Assembly: GCA_046538945.1 (NCBI GenBank)
Contig: JBKHHW010000061.1
Span: 1-17,115 of the forward strand
Reading direction: 5' to 3'
DNA from: JAEZKC01 sp046538945
GTDB lineage: Bacteria > Fibrobacterota > Chitinivibrionia > Chitinivibrionales > Chitinispirillaceae
DNA length: 17,115 nucleotides
A program made the position numbers and the translations under genes. Below the pieces are notes generated by a model that did no database searches, had not been told where the DNA came from, and worked only from the letters and a program-made list of their open reading frames with translations. Position 1 is the stretch's first letter, and each line of letters begins with the position of its first letter. This document shows, piece after piece, positions 1 through 7,319 of this stretch.

Positions 1-83
1 CTCTGTTTGTAGGACATGCCGAAAGTCTTTCCGGTCAACTTTGCTCTTTGAAAAATGTGAAACCGTCAATTTATGTGAAATGA
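1..83 (+). CDS. cheR: Chemotaxis protein methyltransferase CheR, C-terminal end (partial)
   Basis: The window opens inside a reading frame whose codons begin at base 3 and which stops with TGA at 81-83. The last 26 residues include LFVGHAESLSG and end KPSIYVK. This matches the usual end of CheR proteins, which carry an LF(L/V)GHSESLSG stretch and finish near a (T/S)xYRK-like tail. CheR transfers methyl groups from S-adenosylmethionine to glutamates on chemoreceptors. The call rests on this short tail and on the chemotaxis genes that follow 28 nt downstream. The catalytic part lies outside the window. Confidence 0.82.
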   Translation, partial: LFVGHAESLSGQLCSLKNVKPSIYVK

Positions 84-111
84 TATATCCAATAGAAAAC
101 AGGAGCTGACA

Positions 112-501
112 ATGCGTATACTGGTTGTGGAAGATGATATGGTGAGCATCAAAATAATGGAAAAAATGCTTGAGTCTTACGGTGATGTGGATGTGGTTGC
201 CGATGGGGCGGAAGCGGTGAGAATGTTCGATTCCGGTCTGGAATCAGATCCTTACGATGTCGTTTTTCTGGACATAATGCTGCCTGAAATGGACGGACAG
301 GAGGTCTTGAAATCGATTAGGAAAAAAGAGGAGAAATGCGGGATTTTCGGTTCAGACGGTGTGAAGATCATAATGACCACAGCTTTGGATGACAGCAGAA
401 ACGTACTGCAGGCATTCCGGGCACAGTGTGAAGGCTACCTGGTCAAGCCGATTTCCAAGGACAAGATAATAGAACAGTTCAGAAAGCTGGATCTGTTGTG
501 A
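112..501 (+). CDS. Single-domain response regulator (CheY-like)
   Basis: A 129-residue protein made of one receiver domain and no output domain. The phosphorylation-site parts are visible: acidic pair E7/D8, acceptor D54 in FLDIMLPEMDG, switch threonine at 89/90, and K112 in the VKP motif. An AGGAG ribosome-binding site at 101-105 lies 6 nt before the ATG. It sits between cheR and cheD, so it probably receives phosphoryl groups from a CheA-type kinase and either controls the flagellar motor or acts as a phosphate sink. A slightly long, Lys/Glu-rich loop follows the fourth helix region (residues 70-83). Which kinase feeds it cannot be told from the window. Confidence 0.9.
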   Translation: MRILVVEDDMVSIKIMEKMLESYGDVDVVADGAEAVRMFDSGLESDPYDVVFLDIMLPEMDGQEVLKSIRKKEEKCGIFGSDGVKIIMTTALDDSRNVLQAFRAQCEGYLVKPISKDKIIEQFRKLDLL

Positions 502-517
502 AAACGGTTGCTTTGAC

Positions 518-522
518 AGGAG
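518..522 (+). promoter_or_regulatory. Ribosome-binding site that sets the cheD start
   Basis: AGGAG lies 5 nt before the ATG at 528. A GTG at 498, in the same frame and overlapping the preceding stop codon, has no comparable site. The ATG is therefore preferred as the cheD start, and it also places the conserved CheD residues at their usual positions. Confidence 0.6.
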
Positions 523-527
523 TGAAA

Positions 528-1004
528 ATGCGACAGGTAATCGGCGTAGCCGACATGTACGTATCAGATCAGGCGGACGATCTGCTTGTAACCCATGCCC
601 TGGGCTCATGCATCGGAATAGCTATCTACGACAAAGTGTCAGGGGTGGGTGGAATGCTGCACTATATGCTGCCGCTTTCAAAAGCTGATCCGCAGAAGGC
701 ACAACAGAAGCCTCTCATGTTCGGTGATACGGGAATACCGGCACTTTTCCAGAAAGCGTATTCTCTGGGAGCGAAAAAAGAGAACTTGAGAGTCGTGATG
801 GCGGGAGGAGCCGAGGTGATTCCTGTGGGAAATTACTTTGACATCGGTAACAGGAATATTCTCATAGCGCGCAAGATGTTCTGGAAGAACAGGGTTATGA
901 TTTCTTCGGAGCAGGTGGGTGGACGCAGTTCCAGAACGCTGTATTTGGAAATGGCGACCGGTGATATGTGGATGGTTTCAGGTGGGGTCAGGACTGATCT
1001 GTAG
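528..1004 (+). CDS. cheD: Chemoreceptor glutamine deamidase CheD
   Basis: CheD hydrolyses specific glutamine side chains on chemoreceptors to glutamate, preparing them for CheR/CheB methylation; in some bacteria it also partners with CheC. From the ATG at 528 the protein has 158 residues, close to the family norm. The motif THALGSCIGIAIYD carries T22 and C28, and H45 follows in GGMLHYMLP. These match the Thr-Cys-His active-site set known for Thermotoga CheD (T21, C27, H44). A GTG start at 498 would add 10 residues and overlap the preceding receiver gene, but it lacks a good ribosome-binding site. The neighbours, a cheR end and cheB, fit a shared adaptation operon. Confidence 0.93.
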   Translation: MRQVIGVADMYVSDQADDLLVTHALGSCIGIAIYDKVSGVGGMLHYMLPLSKADPQKAQQKPLMFGDTGIPALFQKAYSLGAKKENLRVVMAGGAEVIPVGNYFDIGNRNILIARKMFWKNRVMISSEQVGGRSSRTLYLEMATGDMWMVSGGVRTDL

Positions 1005-1016
1005 AAAGGAGCATGT

Positions 1017-1400
1017 ATGGGATACACGGTTATGATAATCGATGATTCGGAAATCATAAGATCGGTTCTGAAACGGGCTGTGGATCTTTCCGGGCTTCCG
1101 GTCAGTGAAGTAGTCACTGCGACCGATGGAGTAGACGGTTTGGAGAAACTGGAGAAAAACTGGGTTGATATCGTTTTCACAGATATCAATATGCCCCGGA
1201 TGAACGGCATTGAACTGTTTGACAGAATGCTGGAAAGAAAAGATCTGAAAAACATACCCGTAGTGGTTGTCTCCACGGAAGGGAGCAGTCTGAGAATCGA
1301 TGAATTGAGGAGCAAGGGGATAAAAGGATATCTCAGGAAGCCCTGCACCCCTGAAAGTGTGCGGGATGTCATTGTCAACGTTCTGGGGGAGTGGAAATGA
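1017..1400 (+). CDS. cheY: Chemotaxis response regulator CheY
   Basis: A 127-residue lone receiver domain. Residues D9/D10, acceptor D56 in FTDINMPRMNG, S86 at the switch position and K108 in RKP form the full phosphorylation site. Length and layout are those of CheY, the diffusible signal that binds the flagellar switch. AAAGGAG at 1005-1011 lies 5 nt before the ATG. Its stop overlaps the start of the CheX-like gene by 4 nt (ATGA at 1397-1400), so this receiver and its likely phosphatase are probably made in step. Of the three receivers in this operon it is the best candidate for the motor-binding CheY, but that is inference from context. Confidence 0.88.
   Translation: MGYTVMIIDDSEIIRSVLKRAVDLSGLPVSEVVTATDGVDGLEKLEKNWVDIVFTDINMPRMNGIELFDRMLERKDLKNIPVVVVSTEGSSLRIDELRSKGIKGYLRKPCTPESVRDVIVNVLGEWK
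1386..1391 (+). promoter_or_regulatory. Ribosome-binding site that sets the cheX-like start
   Basis: GGGGAG lies inside the end of the preceding cheY gene, 5 nt before the ATG at 1397. A GTG at 1391 in the same frame would overlap this site, so the ATG is the better start. Confidence 0.55.
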
Positions 1401-1849
1401 GTATCAGGCAATTGAATGAGGTGGTGTCCTGTGAAGTAAGAAGGGTTCTGGAGCAGACTGCATATCTATTTACCGAAGAGGAAGCGGTTCCGCCCAGCTT
1501 TGATGGCTGGGCCAGCGCGGGAGTGTTTCTCACATTCTCAGGTACTCCCAGCGGCTATATCCATATGTGGACAACTGATGCGCTCATGGAAGCAGCTGCA
1601 GTGAATATGCTGGGGCTGGATTCACCGGATCAGATTACAAACAAGAATAGATTGGATGCTCTGAAGGAACTGCTTAATATTTCAACAGGACATATTCTTA
1701 CCCGTCTTTACGGTAAAAATGTGCTGTTTGAACTGGGCATACCTGAAGAACTTGATCCGGATCTGCTTCAGGGCGATATCAAAGACCCCCGCAGCATCTG
1801 GATTGATGCCGAGGATGAACCGTTACTCGTCGTGCTAAGGACTGTATGA
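1397..1849 (+). CDS. CheX-like CheY-P phosphatase-family protein
   Basis: A 150-residue protein with the CheC/CheX-type phosphatase pattern. Residues 87-98 read DALKELLNISTG, giving E91-x-x-N94, the Glu/Asn pair these enzymes use to dephosphorylate CheY-P. Only one such motif is visible, as in CheX, whereas CheC usually has two. The pattern is somewhat divergent: an Ile-Ser-Thr-Gly follows the Asn, so activity is inferred. The gene overlaps both neighbours by 4 nt, the CheY gene before and cheB after. This supports a role in resetting the phosphoryl signal. An alternative is a non-catalytic CheC/FliY-like binding domain for the flagellar switch or CheD. Confidence 0.75.
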   Translation: MSIRQLNEVVSCEVRRVLEQTAYLFTEEEAVPPSFDGWASAGVFLTFSGTPSGYIHMWTTDALMEAAAVNMLGLDSPDQITNKNRLDALKELLNISTGHILTRLYGKNVLFELGIPEELDPDLLQGDIKDPRSIWIDAEDEPLLVVLRTV

Positions 1850-2871
1850 TCAAAGTACTCATCGTTGATGATTCGGCTGTCGTGAGACAGGTTCTCAGCC
1901 GTGAACTTTCGAAGGCTCCTGATATCGAAGTGGTGGGGGCGGCTGTCGACCCCTATGACGCCAGGGAAAAGATTGTCAGATACCGGCCGGATGTTCTTAC
2001 GCTCGATATTGAAATGCCGCGTATGGACGGGCTGGCCTTTTTGAGAAAACTTATGCAGCATCATCCTGTACCGGCTATCATCGTTTCATCCCTCACGCCC
2101 AGAGGTGGACAGGTAGCCATGGAAGCTCTGGATATTGGAGCGGTGGATGTGATCTGCAAACCGGGTTCTTCTTACACAGTGGGAGACATCACTCATAATC
2201 TCATCCAAATGATTCGTGCCGCATCAAAGGTGAATCCAGCCAGTCTGAAAAGTACGACCGTTAATAGAACACAGAAACCGGCACGTCAGTTCCTGACATC
2301 TACCACATCGAAGATAATTGCCATCGGCGCGTCGACCGGAGGGACTCGGGCACTTGAGGAACTGCTGGTCACACTGCCTTCCAATGCCCCGGGAATTGTA
2401 GTGGTCCAGCATATGCCCGAGCACTTCACCAAGTCATTCGCAGAGCGGCTTGACTCGATCTGCCAGATAGAGGTGAAGGAGGCACAGTCCGGAGACTCGG
2501 TTGTGAACGGTATGGCTCTGATCGCACCCGGAAATTTCCACATGGTAGTTAAAAGAAGCGGTGCACGTTATCACGTCCAGATCGTTTCAGCTCCCAGAGT
2601 GTTTCATCAGCGGCCCAGTGTGGAGGTGATGTTTAATTCCGTAGCGAAGTACGTGGGGAGCAATGCTGTAGGGGTTCTGTTGACCGGCATGGGGGCAGAT
2701 GGCGCAAGGGGACTTCTTGAAATGAAAAGTGCCGGTGCGCCGACAATCGCCCAGGATGAGGCTACCAGCGTGGTGTGGGGAATGCCTGGCGAAGCGGTAA
2801 GGATAGGTGCTGCTCAGTATGTACTCCCGCTGCAGCAAATCGCTAATAAAATGCTTTCACTCACTACCTGA
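1846..2871 (+). CDS. cheB: Protein-glutamate methylesterase/deamidase CheB
   Basis: CheB removes methyl groups from receptor glutamates and deamidates receptor glutamines, closing the adaptation loop. The 341 residues hold an N-terminal receiver (about 1-122) with D8/D9, acceptor D54 in LDIEMPRMDG and K105. A linker follows to about 155, then the esterase domain. The catalytic triad is S163 in GASTGG, H189 in QHMP and D285 in GMGADG, at nearly the same numbers as in E. coli CheB (164, 190, 286). The ATG overlaps the previous stop by 4 nt, so it is translationally coupled to the CheX-like gene. No truncation or substitution is seen. Confidence 0.97.
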   Translation: MIKVLIVDDSAVVRQVLSRELSKAPDIEVVGAAVDPYDAREKIVRYRPDVLTLDIEMPRMDGLAFLRKLMQHHPVPAIIVSSLTPRGGQVAMEALDIGAVDVICKPGSSYTVGDITHNLIQMIRAASKVNPASLKSTTVNRTQKPARQFLTSTTSKIIAIGASTGGTRALEELLVTLPSNAPGIVVVQHMPEHFTKSFAERLDSICQIEVKEAQSGDSVVNGMALIAPGNFHMVVKRSGARYHVQIVSAPRVFHQRPSVEVMFNSVAKYVGSNAVGVLLTGMGADGARGLLEMKSAGAPTIAQDEATSVVWGMPGEAVRIGAAQYVLPLQQIANKMLSLTT

Positions 2872-2892
2872 TTTTAGAAGAGGTCAATTATT

Positions 2893-3306
2893 ATGCTGTC
2901 GGAAGTGGTATTGGTTGTAGATGACGATCCTGTAAGCCGACATTATCTTTCCGGGCTGCTGGAAAAGCTGGGCTTCAATCCTCTTTGTCTGGAGGACGGG
3001 ATAAATTTGACTTTTTCCTGCTCCTACTTTGCTCATGTGAAAGCTGTATTGCTGGATATGAATATGCCAGGGCTTGATGGGTACAAGGCTGCGAAAAGAA
3101 TAAGAAAGCTCGACCGTAAGAAAAAGGGTTTCGACCGTCTCCCGATAATTGCCGTTTCGGGTATAGAGGGGAATGAAAAGAAATGTCTTCGCTGCGGGTG
3201 CGATCTGTATCTGAAGAAGCCTGTTCTTTTTCCAGAGCTGGTTGAGGCCTTTCGTAAGCTGGGAGTTCTGGATGCTGTTCCCCTACGATTTGCTGCAAAT
3301 GCATAA
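2893..3306 (+). CDS. Single-domain response regulator with cysteine cluster
   Basis: A 137-residue lone receiver, 21 nt after cheB and the last gene of the chemotaxis run. D10/D11, acceptor D55 in LLDMNMPGLDG, S89 and K109 in LKKP are all present, so it should be phosphorylatable. Two things differ from the other receivers here. Helix 3/loop is Lys/Arg-rich (residues 68-78), and a cysteine group C98, C101, C103 sits just before the conserved lysine (KKCLRCGCD). A short tail follows the last helix. AAGAGG at 2878-2883 serves as ribosome-binding site. It may be a second chemotaxis receiver or a phosphate sink; the cysteines could make it redox- or metal-sensitive, but that is speculation. Confidence 0.85.
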   Translation: MLSEVVLVVDDDPVSRHYLSGLLEKLGFNPLCLEDGINLTFSCSYFAHVKAVLLDMNMPGLDGYKAAKRIRKLDRKKKGFDRLPIIAVSGIEGNEKKCLRCGCDLYLKKPVLFPELVEAFRKLGVLDAVPLRFAANA

Positions 3307-3440
3307 AGTTACACTTCGACTCCGGCAAATCGATGCAAAATGTGAGCGGATGTGGCAGTATGTCATGTATAGATTGGGTGTGTATAAAAAATAAGACAGA
3401 TATACAAAAATCAGAATCTCAAATAAAAAATTGCCGGCAC

Positions 3441-4121
3441 CTATTGCTGCTGCGAGTCTTCGAACTCTTCGGCGTGTGCACTGGTGCGGCATCGATTGTC
3501 TTTCTTATCGATAAGGTGCTGTTCGTAGTTCAGGATGCACTGCACCGCTTCATCCTCACACCCGTCCAGTTCCTTTTCGCACTTCTCCGCAGCTTCATCG
3601 AATCTTTCAAGTCGCCTGAGTAAGTCTATGAGCAGGATTTCCTCTTCCGCGTGCGAATCTGCAAAGGTTAATCTGTTTTGGCGGGTTTTCAGAAAGAATT
3701 GGTAAGATTTTGCTCTGCAGCTCCTGGCACCTTCTTTAAATGAATTGTCATCACAGATCCAGGCCGCATGCAGTGCACACCACCCAGCCTCCGCCCAATC
3801 ACCTTTGTTTTCGAGAAGCAGAGTATAGCACAAAAATGCATTCGCCGTTTCAGGGAAATCAGCACTATTTAGCTGTGAAGCGTAATCGGAACTCTTTACC
3901 ACATCGCAAAAGGATGCATGTCCCGATGCTACATCCGGGGCACAGTAACCGCAGTGGATGCACCTTTGAATGCTCATGTAGATATTGGAACGCCCCATGT
4001 GGGATGGCCGCCCATCCAGGTCTCGTGATGAATCCATGGAAAAGGCAGGGCCGGATTCGGGAAACCGATTCTTTTCGCCGCAAACATAGCACGTTTTCTC
4101 AATAAGAAATACTGTAGTCAT
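3441..4121 (-). CDS. Zinc-ribbon protein of unknown function (DUF2225-like)
   Basis: A 226-residue soluble protein with no signal peptide. The N-terminal third looks like a split zinc ribbon: C11-x2-C14, then C54-x2-C57-x2-C60 in RCIHCGYCAPD, separated by a segment containing SSRDLDGRP. The second half (about 85-210) is predicted helical with paired A/E-rich helices, like TPR repeats, and has further cysteines. The general plan (CxxC, spacer, CxxCGY, then TPR-like helices) resembles DUF2225/COG1655 proteins, whose role is unknown. AGGA lies 8 nt before the ATG. The gene is convergent with the chemotaxis operon and divergent from the kinase at 4360. It ends in three glutamines. No function can be assigned. 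Confidence 0.7.
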   Translation of the reverse strand: MTTVFLIEKTCYVCGEKNRFPESGPAFSMDSSRDLDGRPSHMGRSNIYMSIQRCIHCGYCAPDVASGHASFCDVVKSSDYASQLNSADFPETANAFLCYTLLLENKGDWAEAGWCALHAAWICDDNSFKEGARSCRAKSYQFFLKTRQNRLTFADSHAEEEILLIDLLRRLERFDEAAEKCEKELDGCEDEAVQCILNYEQHLIDKKDNRCRTSAHAEEFEDSQQQ

Positions 4122-4183
4122 CAGATGAGTCCTGAAATTGATATTATGGCAACGAATTATTAATTCTACTATTCCGGGCTGCT

Positions 4184-4213
4184 GATATCAACCATAAAAG
4201 ATCTGGTGATATC
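4184..4213. repeat. Imperfect inverted repeat, possible operator
   Basis: GATATCAACC at 4184-4193 faces GGTGATATC at 4205-4213. The arms match except for one extra A, with 11 nt between them. It lies midway between two divergent genes, where an operator would be expected. A third GATAT copy follows near 4225. Chance cannot be excluded in AT-rich DNA. Confidence 0.3.
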
Positions 4214-4252
4214 CTTGAATACCCTGATATTTTCATAGCTGAAAGTACTTCC

Positions 4253-4281
4253 TTGCTCGTTTTAAATTCCATTCTTATATT
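4253..4281 (+). promoter_or_regulatory. Candidate sigma70-type promoter for the sensor kinase
   Basis: TTGCTC (4253-4258) and TATATT (4276-4281) are 17 nt apart and lead toward the gene at 4360. The -10 matches 5 of 6 consensus bases, the -35 only 3 of 6. It would leave a leader of about 70 nt. Confidence 0.3.
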
Positions 4282-4359
4282 ATAAAAGACACCCACAGGG
4301 TCTCATTCGTTATCCCTTTTGATCAGATTCGGTATTTATGACAGCGAGATTTCATTTTA

Positions 4360-6849
4360 ATGAATAAAAACCCTCTATCAGCTGCTGTTCTTGCCCTGAT
4401 CACGATTTCAGCTGCCGCGGTACTTTACTGGGTAAGCAGTTTCAACTTTCTTCTATTTCATTCTCTTGTCGAATCCTCTTCAGTAATAATTGCCTTTGGC
4501 ATTTTCATTGTGACCTGGCATACCAGAAAGGTGACATCCAATCATTTTTATCTGATTTTGGGAATAGGGTATCTGTTTGTGGGCCTGTTGGATTTTTTCC
4601 ATCTGCTTGCGTATCAGGGCATGGGCGTTTTCCCCCAGTTTTCGTTAAATGAACCAGCTCAGCTCTGGATTGCAGCCAGATGTTTGGAAACTTTGACCAT
4701 TTTGATATCCACATTTTTCATCAGAAAACGACCTTTCAAGCCGGCGTATTTTCTCGCTGCTTACAGTCTGCTATTCGTGATTATCTTCTCCTCTATCACC
4801 TACTTCAGAATATTTCCCGATAGCTATACTTCTGAAGGTCTCACCACATTTAAAATCTCCACTGAATATGTTTTGTCTGTTCTGCTGTTACTGGGTATTT
4901 ACCGCCTTTATCAGTTCAGGGCTTATTTCCAGCACTCAATCTTGAAGTTAATGAGCATTTCCCTTTTTGCGAGTGCGTTGAGTGAATTGTCATTCACATT
5001 GTACACCGACCCCTACGGTTTGATGAATGTTGTGGGTCACGTTTTGAAAATTGTGAGTTTTGCCCTGGTATACCGGGCCATTATAGCCATCAGACTGGAA
5101 GAACCATACAGCAGTCTGTTCAATGAGTTCAGGAGAAGTCAGCAGGAGCTTCTTGATTCAAGGCGCATGCTCGAGAGCAGGGTTCAGCAGCGAACAGTGC
5201 AGCTTGAGGCGACAAATGAGGAGCTTGTAAAGCAGGTGAGGGAGCGGGTAGAGCAGGGCAGAGCCTTGAGAGAAAGTGAAGAGCGGTTCAGGGTCGCTCT
5301 GAAGAATTCAAGAATAGTAATGGCTCATTGTGACAAGAATCTGCGTTATACCTGGATCCACAGTGATTACCCTGACTTCGGCAATGAAAATTTCATCGGC
5401 AAGAATGATCTTGAACTCGGAGATCAGGAAATTTATAAAGACCTTTGGGCAATCAAAGCTGAGGTGATGAAAAACGGTGCAGGTGTGGTGAGGGAAGTTT
5501 GTCTGAGAAGGAATAAAACATCTACCTTTTTTGAAGTCACCGCCGAACCACTGGTTGATACCGAAGGAAAAATCGAGGGTGTTACAATAGCGCTTCTGGA
5601 TATAACTGAACGCAAGAAAATAGATGAACGCCTTCGGATACGTCACAATACTCTTGAGGCGGTGTATGCCATTGCAACCACTTTCAGCTCTTCGGGAAAC
5701 ACACTCTATGATCAGATAGTTCTGAGTATCGCGTCCGTTCTCAAGTCGCAGTTCGTGGCTGTGGGCCGAATCTGCGGAGACCGGGTTGAATCGGTCAGTC
5801 TTTACTATGATGGAGAATTCCATCACGGGAAGAGTTACAAGCTGGAGTGCTCTCCATGTAAGGAAGTATACAAAACCAGAGAAACCGTCCAGCTCAGGGG
5901 TGACCAGAAAAACCTTGATCCACTCTTCACCTGTTTTCTTAAGTCCGAATCGAAGTCTTATCTTGGGGTTCCGGTAATGAATAGCGAAGGTGAAGTGCTG
6001 GGATTCATTTGTGTTATGGACAAGGAAGAGAAAACATTTGCATCGGAGGAAGTGCACGCGGTGGAGATTTTTGCAGCTTATGTGGCGCAGGAGTTTGACC
6101 GGGACCGGGTTCAGAAGGAATCGCTTCACTCCCGCGAAATGCAGCTGCTCGGGCGTCTCACCTCCGGTGTCGCTCACGAGGTGCGCAACCCCCTCAATGC
6201 ATTGATGGCGGTTACCGAGGCACTTTTCCAGGATCTCGGGGAGAACGAGGAATTCCTGATATATAAGGAGCATATCAGTTCGCAGGTAGAACGGCTGAGC
6301 CGCCTTATGCAGGATCTTCTTGAGATGGGTAAACCGTTTGATGAAAGCAGACGCGCGCTTATCAACTGTTCCCATCTGATTAAAGCAACTGCGGGCCTGT
6401 GGAAAACCTCTGCCCGGAGAACGCACACCCTCCGCACCGTGTTTGAAGAGGGAACCGAACGGGCCGGAATCAGCGGAGACTATACTAAACTGCAGCAGGT
6501 GCTCATAAATCTTCTGGACAATGCATCCCAGCACAGTCCAGCCCAAACCGAGATAGCGATTCATTTGGCTATCTGCTCTCATCAAAGGCTGAGTATCAGA
6601 ATAACGGACCAGGGCTCTGGAGTTGATGAAAACGAGCTTAAGCGGATTTTCGAGCCCTTCTATACAACCCGGAAAAAAGGAACCGGCCTGGGTTTGTCCA
6701 TCGTGAAACAGATAGTCGAATTCCACGGGGGAGAAATAGAAATCTACAATAACGATCCCCTTGAGGGTCTCACTGTGTCTCTCTGCTTCCCCCTTAAAGA
6801 GTGTGTGGATGATTCCAAAGAGCAACGCATGACACAGGAACACGCATGA
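4360..6849 (+). CDS. Membrane sensor histidine kinase (MASE3-PAS-GAF-HisKA-HATPase)
   Basis: An 829-residue hybrid of several sensing modules and a kinase core. Residues about 7-245 hold seven or so hydrophobic helices with the character of a MASE3 membrane sensor (GYLFVGLLDFFHLLAYQGM is typical). A coiled coil (255-305) is followed by a PAS domain (about 305-420, ending LLDITERKK), a GAF domain (about 430-580), and a HisKA domain with H606 in GVAHEVRNPLNAL. The ATPase has an N box N717/N721, D750-G-S-G and GTGLGLS at 774-780. All catalytic residues are present. There is no receiver domain and no adjacent regulator gene, so its phosphorylation partner is unknown. The ribosome-binding site is weak. 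It overlaps the next gene by 4 nt. Confidence 0.93.
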   Translation: MNKNPLSAAVLALITISAAAVLYWVSSFNFLLFHSLVESSSVIIAFGIFIVTWHTRKVTSNHFYLILGIGYLFVGLLDFFHLLAYQGMGVFPQFSLNEPAQLWIAARCLETLTILISTFFIRKRPFKPAYFLAAYSLLFVIIFSSITYFRIFPDSYTSEGLTTFKISTEYVLSVLLLLGIYRLYQFRAYFQHSILKLMSISLFASALSELSFTLYTDPYGLMNVVGHVLKIVSFALVYRAIIAIRLEEPYSSLFNEFRRSQQELLDSRRMLESRVQQRTVQLEATNEELVKQVRERVEQGRALRESEERFRVALKNSRIVMAHCDKNLRYTWIHSDYPDFGNENFIGKNDLELGDQEIYKDLWAIKAEVMKNGAGVVREVCLRRNKTSTFFEVTAEPLVDTEGKIEGVTIALLDITERKKIDERLRIRHNTLEAVYAIATTFSSSGNTLYDQIVLSIASVLKSQFVAVGRICGDRVESVSLYYDGEFHHGKSYKLECSPCKEVYKTRETVQLRGDQKNLDPLFTCFLKSESKSYLGVPVMNSEGEVLGFICVMDKEEKTFASEEVHAVEIFAAYVAQEFDRDRVQKESLHSREMQLLGRLTSGVAHEVRNPLNALMAVTEALFQDLGENEEFLIYKEHISSQVERLSRLMQDLLEMGKPFDESRRALINCSHLIKATAGLWKTSARRTHTLRTVFEEGTERAGISGDYTKLQQVLINLLDNASQHSPAQTEIAIHLAICSHQRLSIRITDQGSGVDENELKRIFEPFYTTRKKGTGLGLSIVKQIVEFHGGEIEIYNNDPLEGLTVSLCFPLKECVDDSKEQRMTQEHA

Positions 6850-7316
6850 GAGATAAAGAAACGGTCATCGGTGTGGTGTCGGACACTCATGGTCTGTTCA
6901 GACCTGAGCTTCGGGACCTGCTCAAGGATTCCGATTTGATAATCCATGCGGGGGATGTGGGGAGTACAGATATTCTTCAGCAGCTCGAGCTCATTGCTCC
7001 GGTCAGAGCTGTAAGGGGGAATACAGACCGCAGCCCCTCCCTTTACTTTCTGTCGGAAACGGAAATGGTTCAGATAGATGACTATCTGATCTATGTGCTG
7101 CATGATTTATCTCTGCTGGATATCGAACCCTCAGCTGCATCTGTAAGTGTGGTGGTTTTCGGACACAGCCACAAAGCATACATAGGTCAAAAAAACGGTG
7201 TTCTGTATTTCAATCCGGGGAGTGCAGGTCCGAAGCGGTTCAGAACAACTCCCGGCTGCGGCATACTTCGCATTAGTAATGGTGAGGCCCACCCGGTTCT
7301 TTACTCATTGGAGTAG
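6846..7316 (+). CDS. YfcE/MJ0936-family metallophosphoesterase
   Basis: A 156-residue calcineurin-like phosphoesterase of the small YfcE/MJ0936 type, which hydrolyse phosphodiesters with two bound metal ions. The metal ligands appear in order: D13 and H15 in SDTHG, D37 in HAGDVG, N59 in GNTD, H86 in LHD, and H107/H109 in GHSHK, followed by NPGSAG. Length is normal for the family. The ATG overlaps the kinase stop (ATGA at 6846-6849), so the two are probably translated together. The true substrate is not known for most members; here a link with the kinase's signal is only inferred. It converges on the next gene with 3 nt between stops. Confidence 0.92.
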   Translation: MRDKETVIGVVSDTHGLFRPELRDLLKDSDLIIHAGDVGSTDILQQLELIAPVRAVRGNTDRSPSLYFLSETEMVQIDDYLIYVLHDLSLLDIEPSAASVSVVVFGHSHKAYIGQKNGVLYFNPGSAGPKRFRTTPGCGILRISNGEAHPVLYSLE

Positions 7317-7319
7317 AGT

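Larger units (their letters stand above)
4122..4359. other. Divergent intergenic region with candidate control sites
   Basis: This 238-bp AT-rich stretch lies between the start codons of the zinc-ribbon gene (left, minus) and the sensor kinase (right, plus), so it must hold both promoters. I see an imperfect inverted repeat at 4184-4213 and a promoter-like pair at 4253-4281. There is no open frame of note and no RNA gene I recognise. Confidence 0.6.

Noticed and set aside
2..109. Alternative open frame at the left edge (stop at 107-109)
   Set aside because: Its translation is cysteine/arginine-rich and matches nothing, whereas the frame starting at base 3 gives a clear CheR C terminus.
498..527. 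GTG start extending CheD by 10 residues
   Set aside because: No good ribosome-binding site; the ATG at 528 has AGGAG at proper spacing and gives standard CheD numbering.
3307..3440. Bidirectional terminator between the chemotaxis operon and the zinc-ribbon gene
   Set aside because: I looked for a GC-rich hairpin with a T-run on either strand and found none; A/T runs there lack a convincing stem.
5308..6843. Long open frame (511 codons) on the minus strand inside the sensor kinase gene
   Set aside because: It lies wholly opposite a kinase gene with intact motifs, has no ribosome-binding site and no recognisable domain; it is an antisense shadow.
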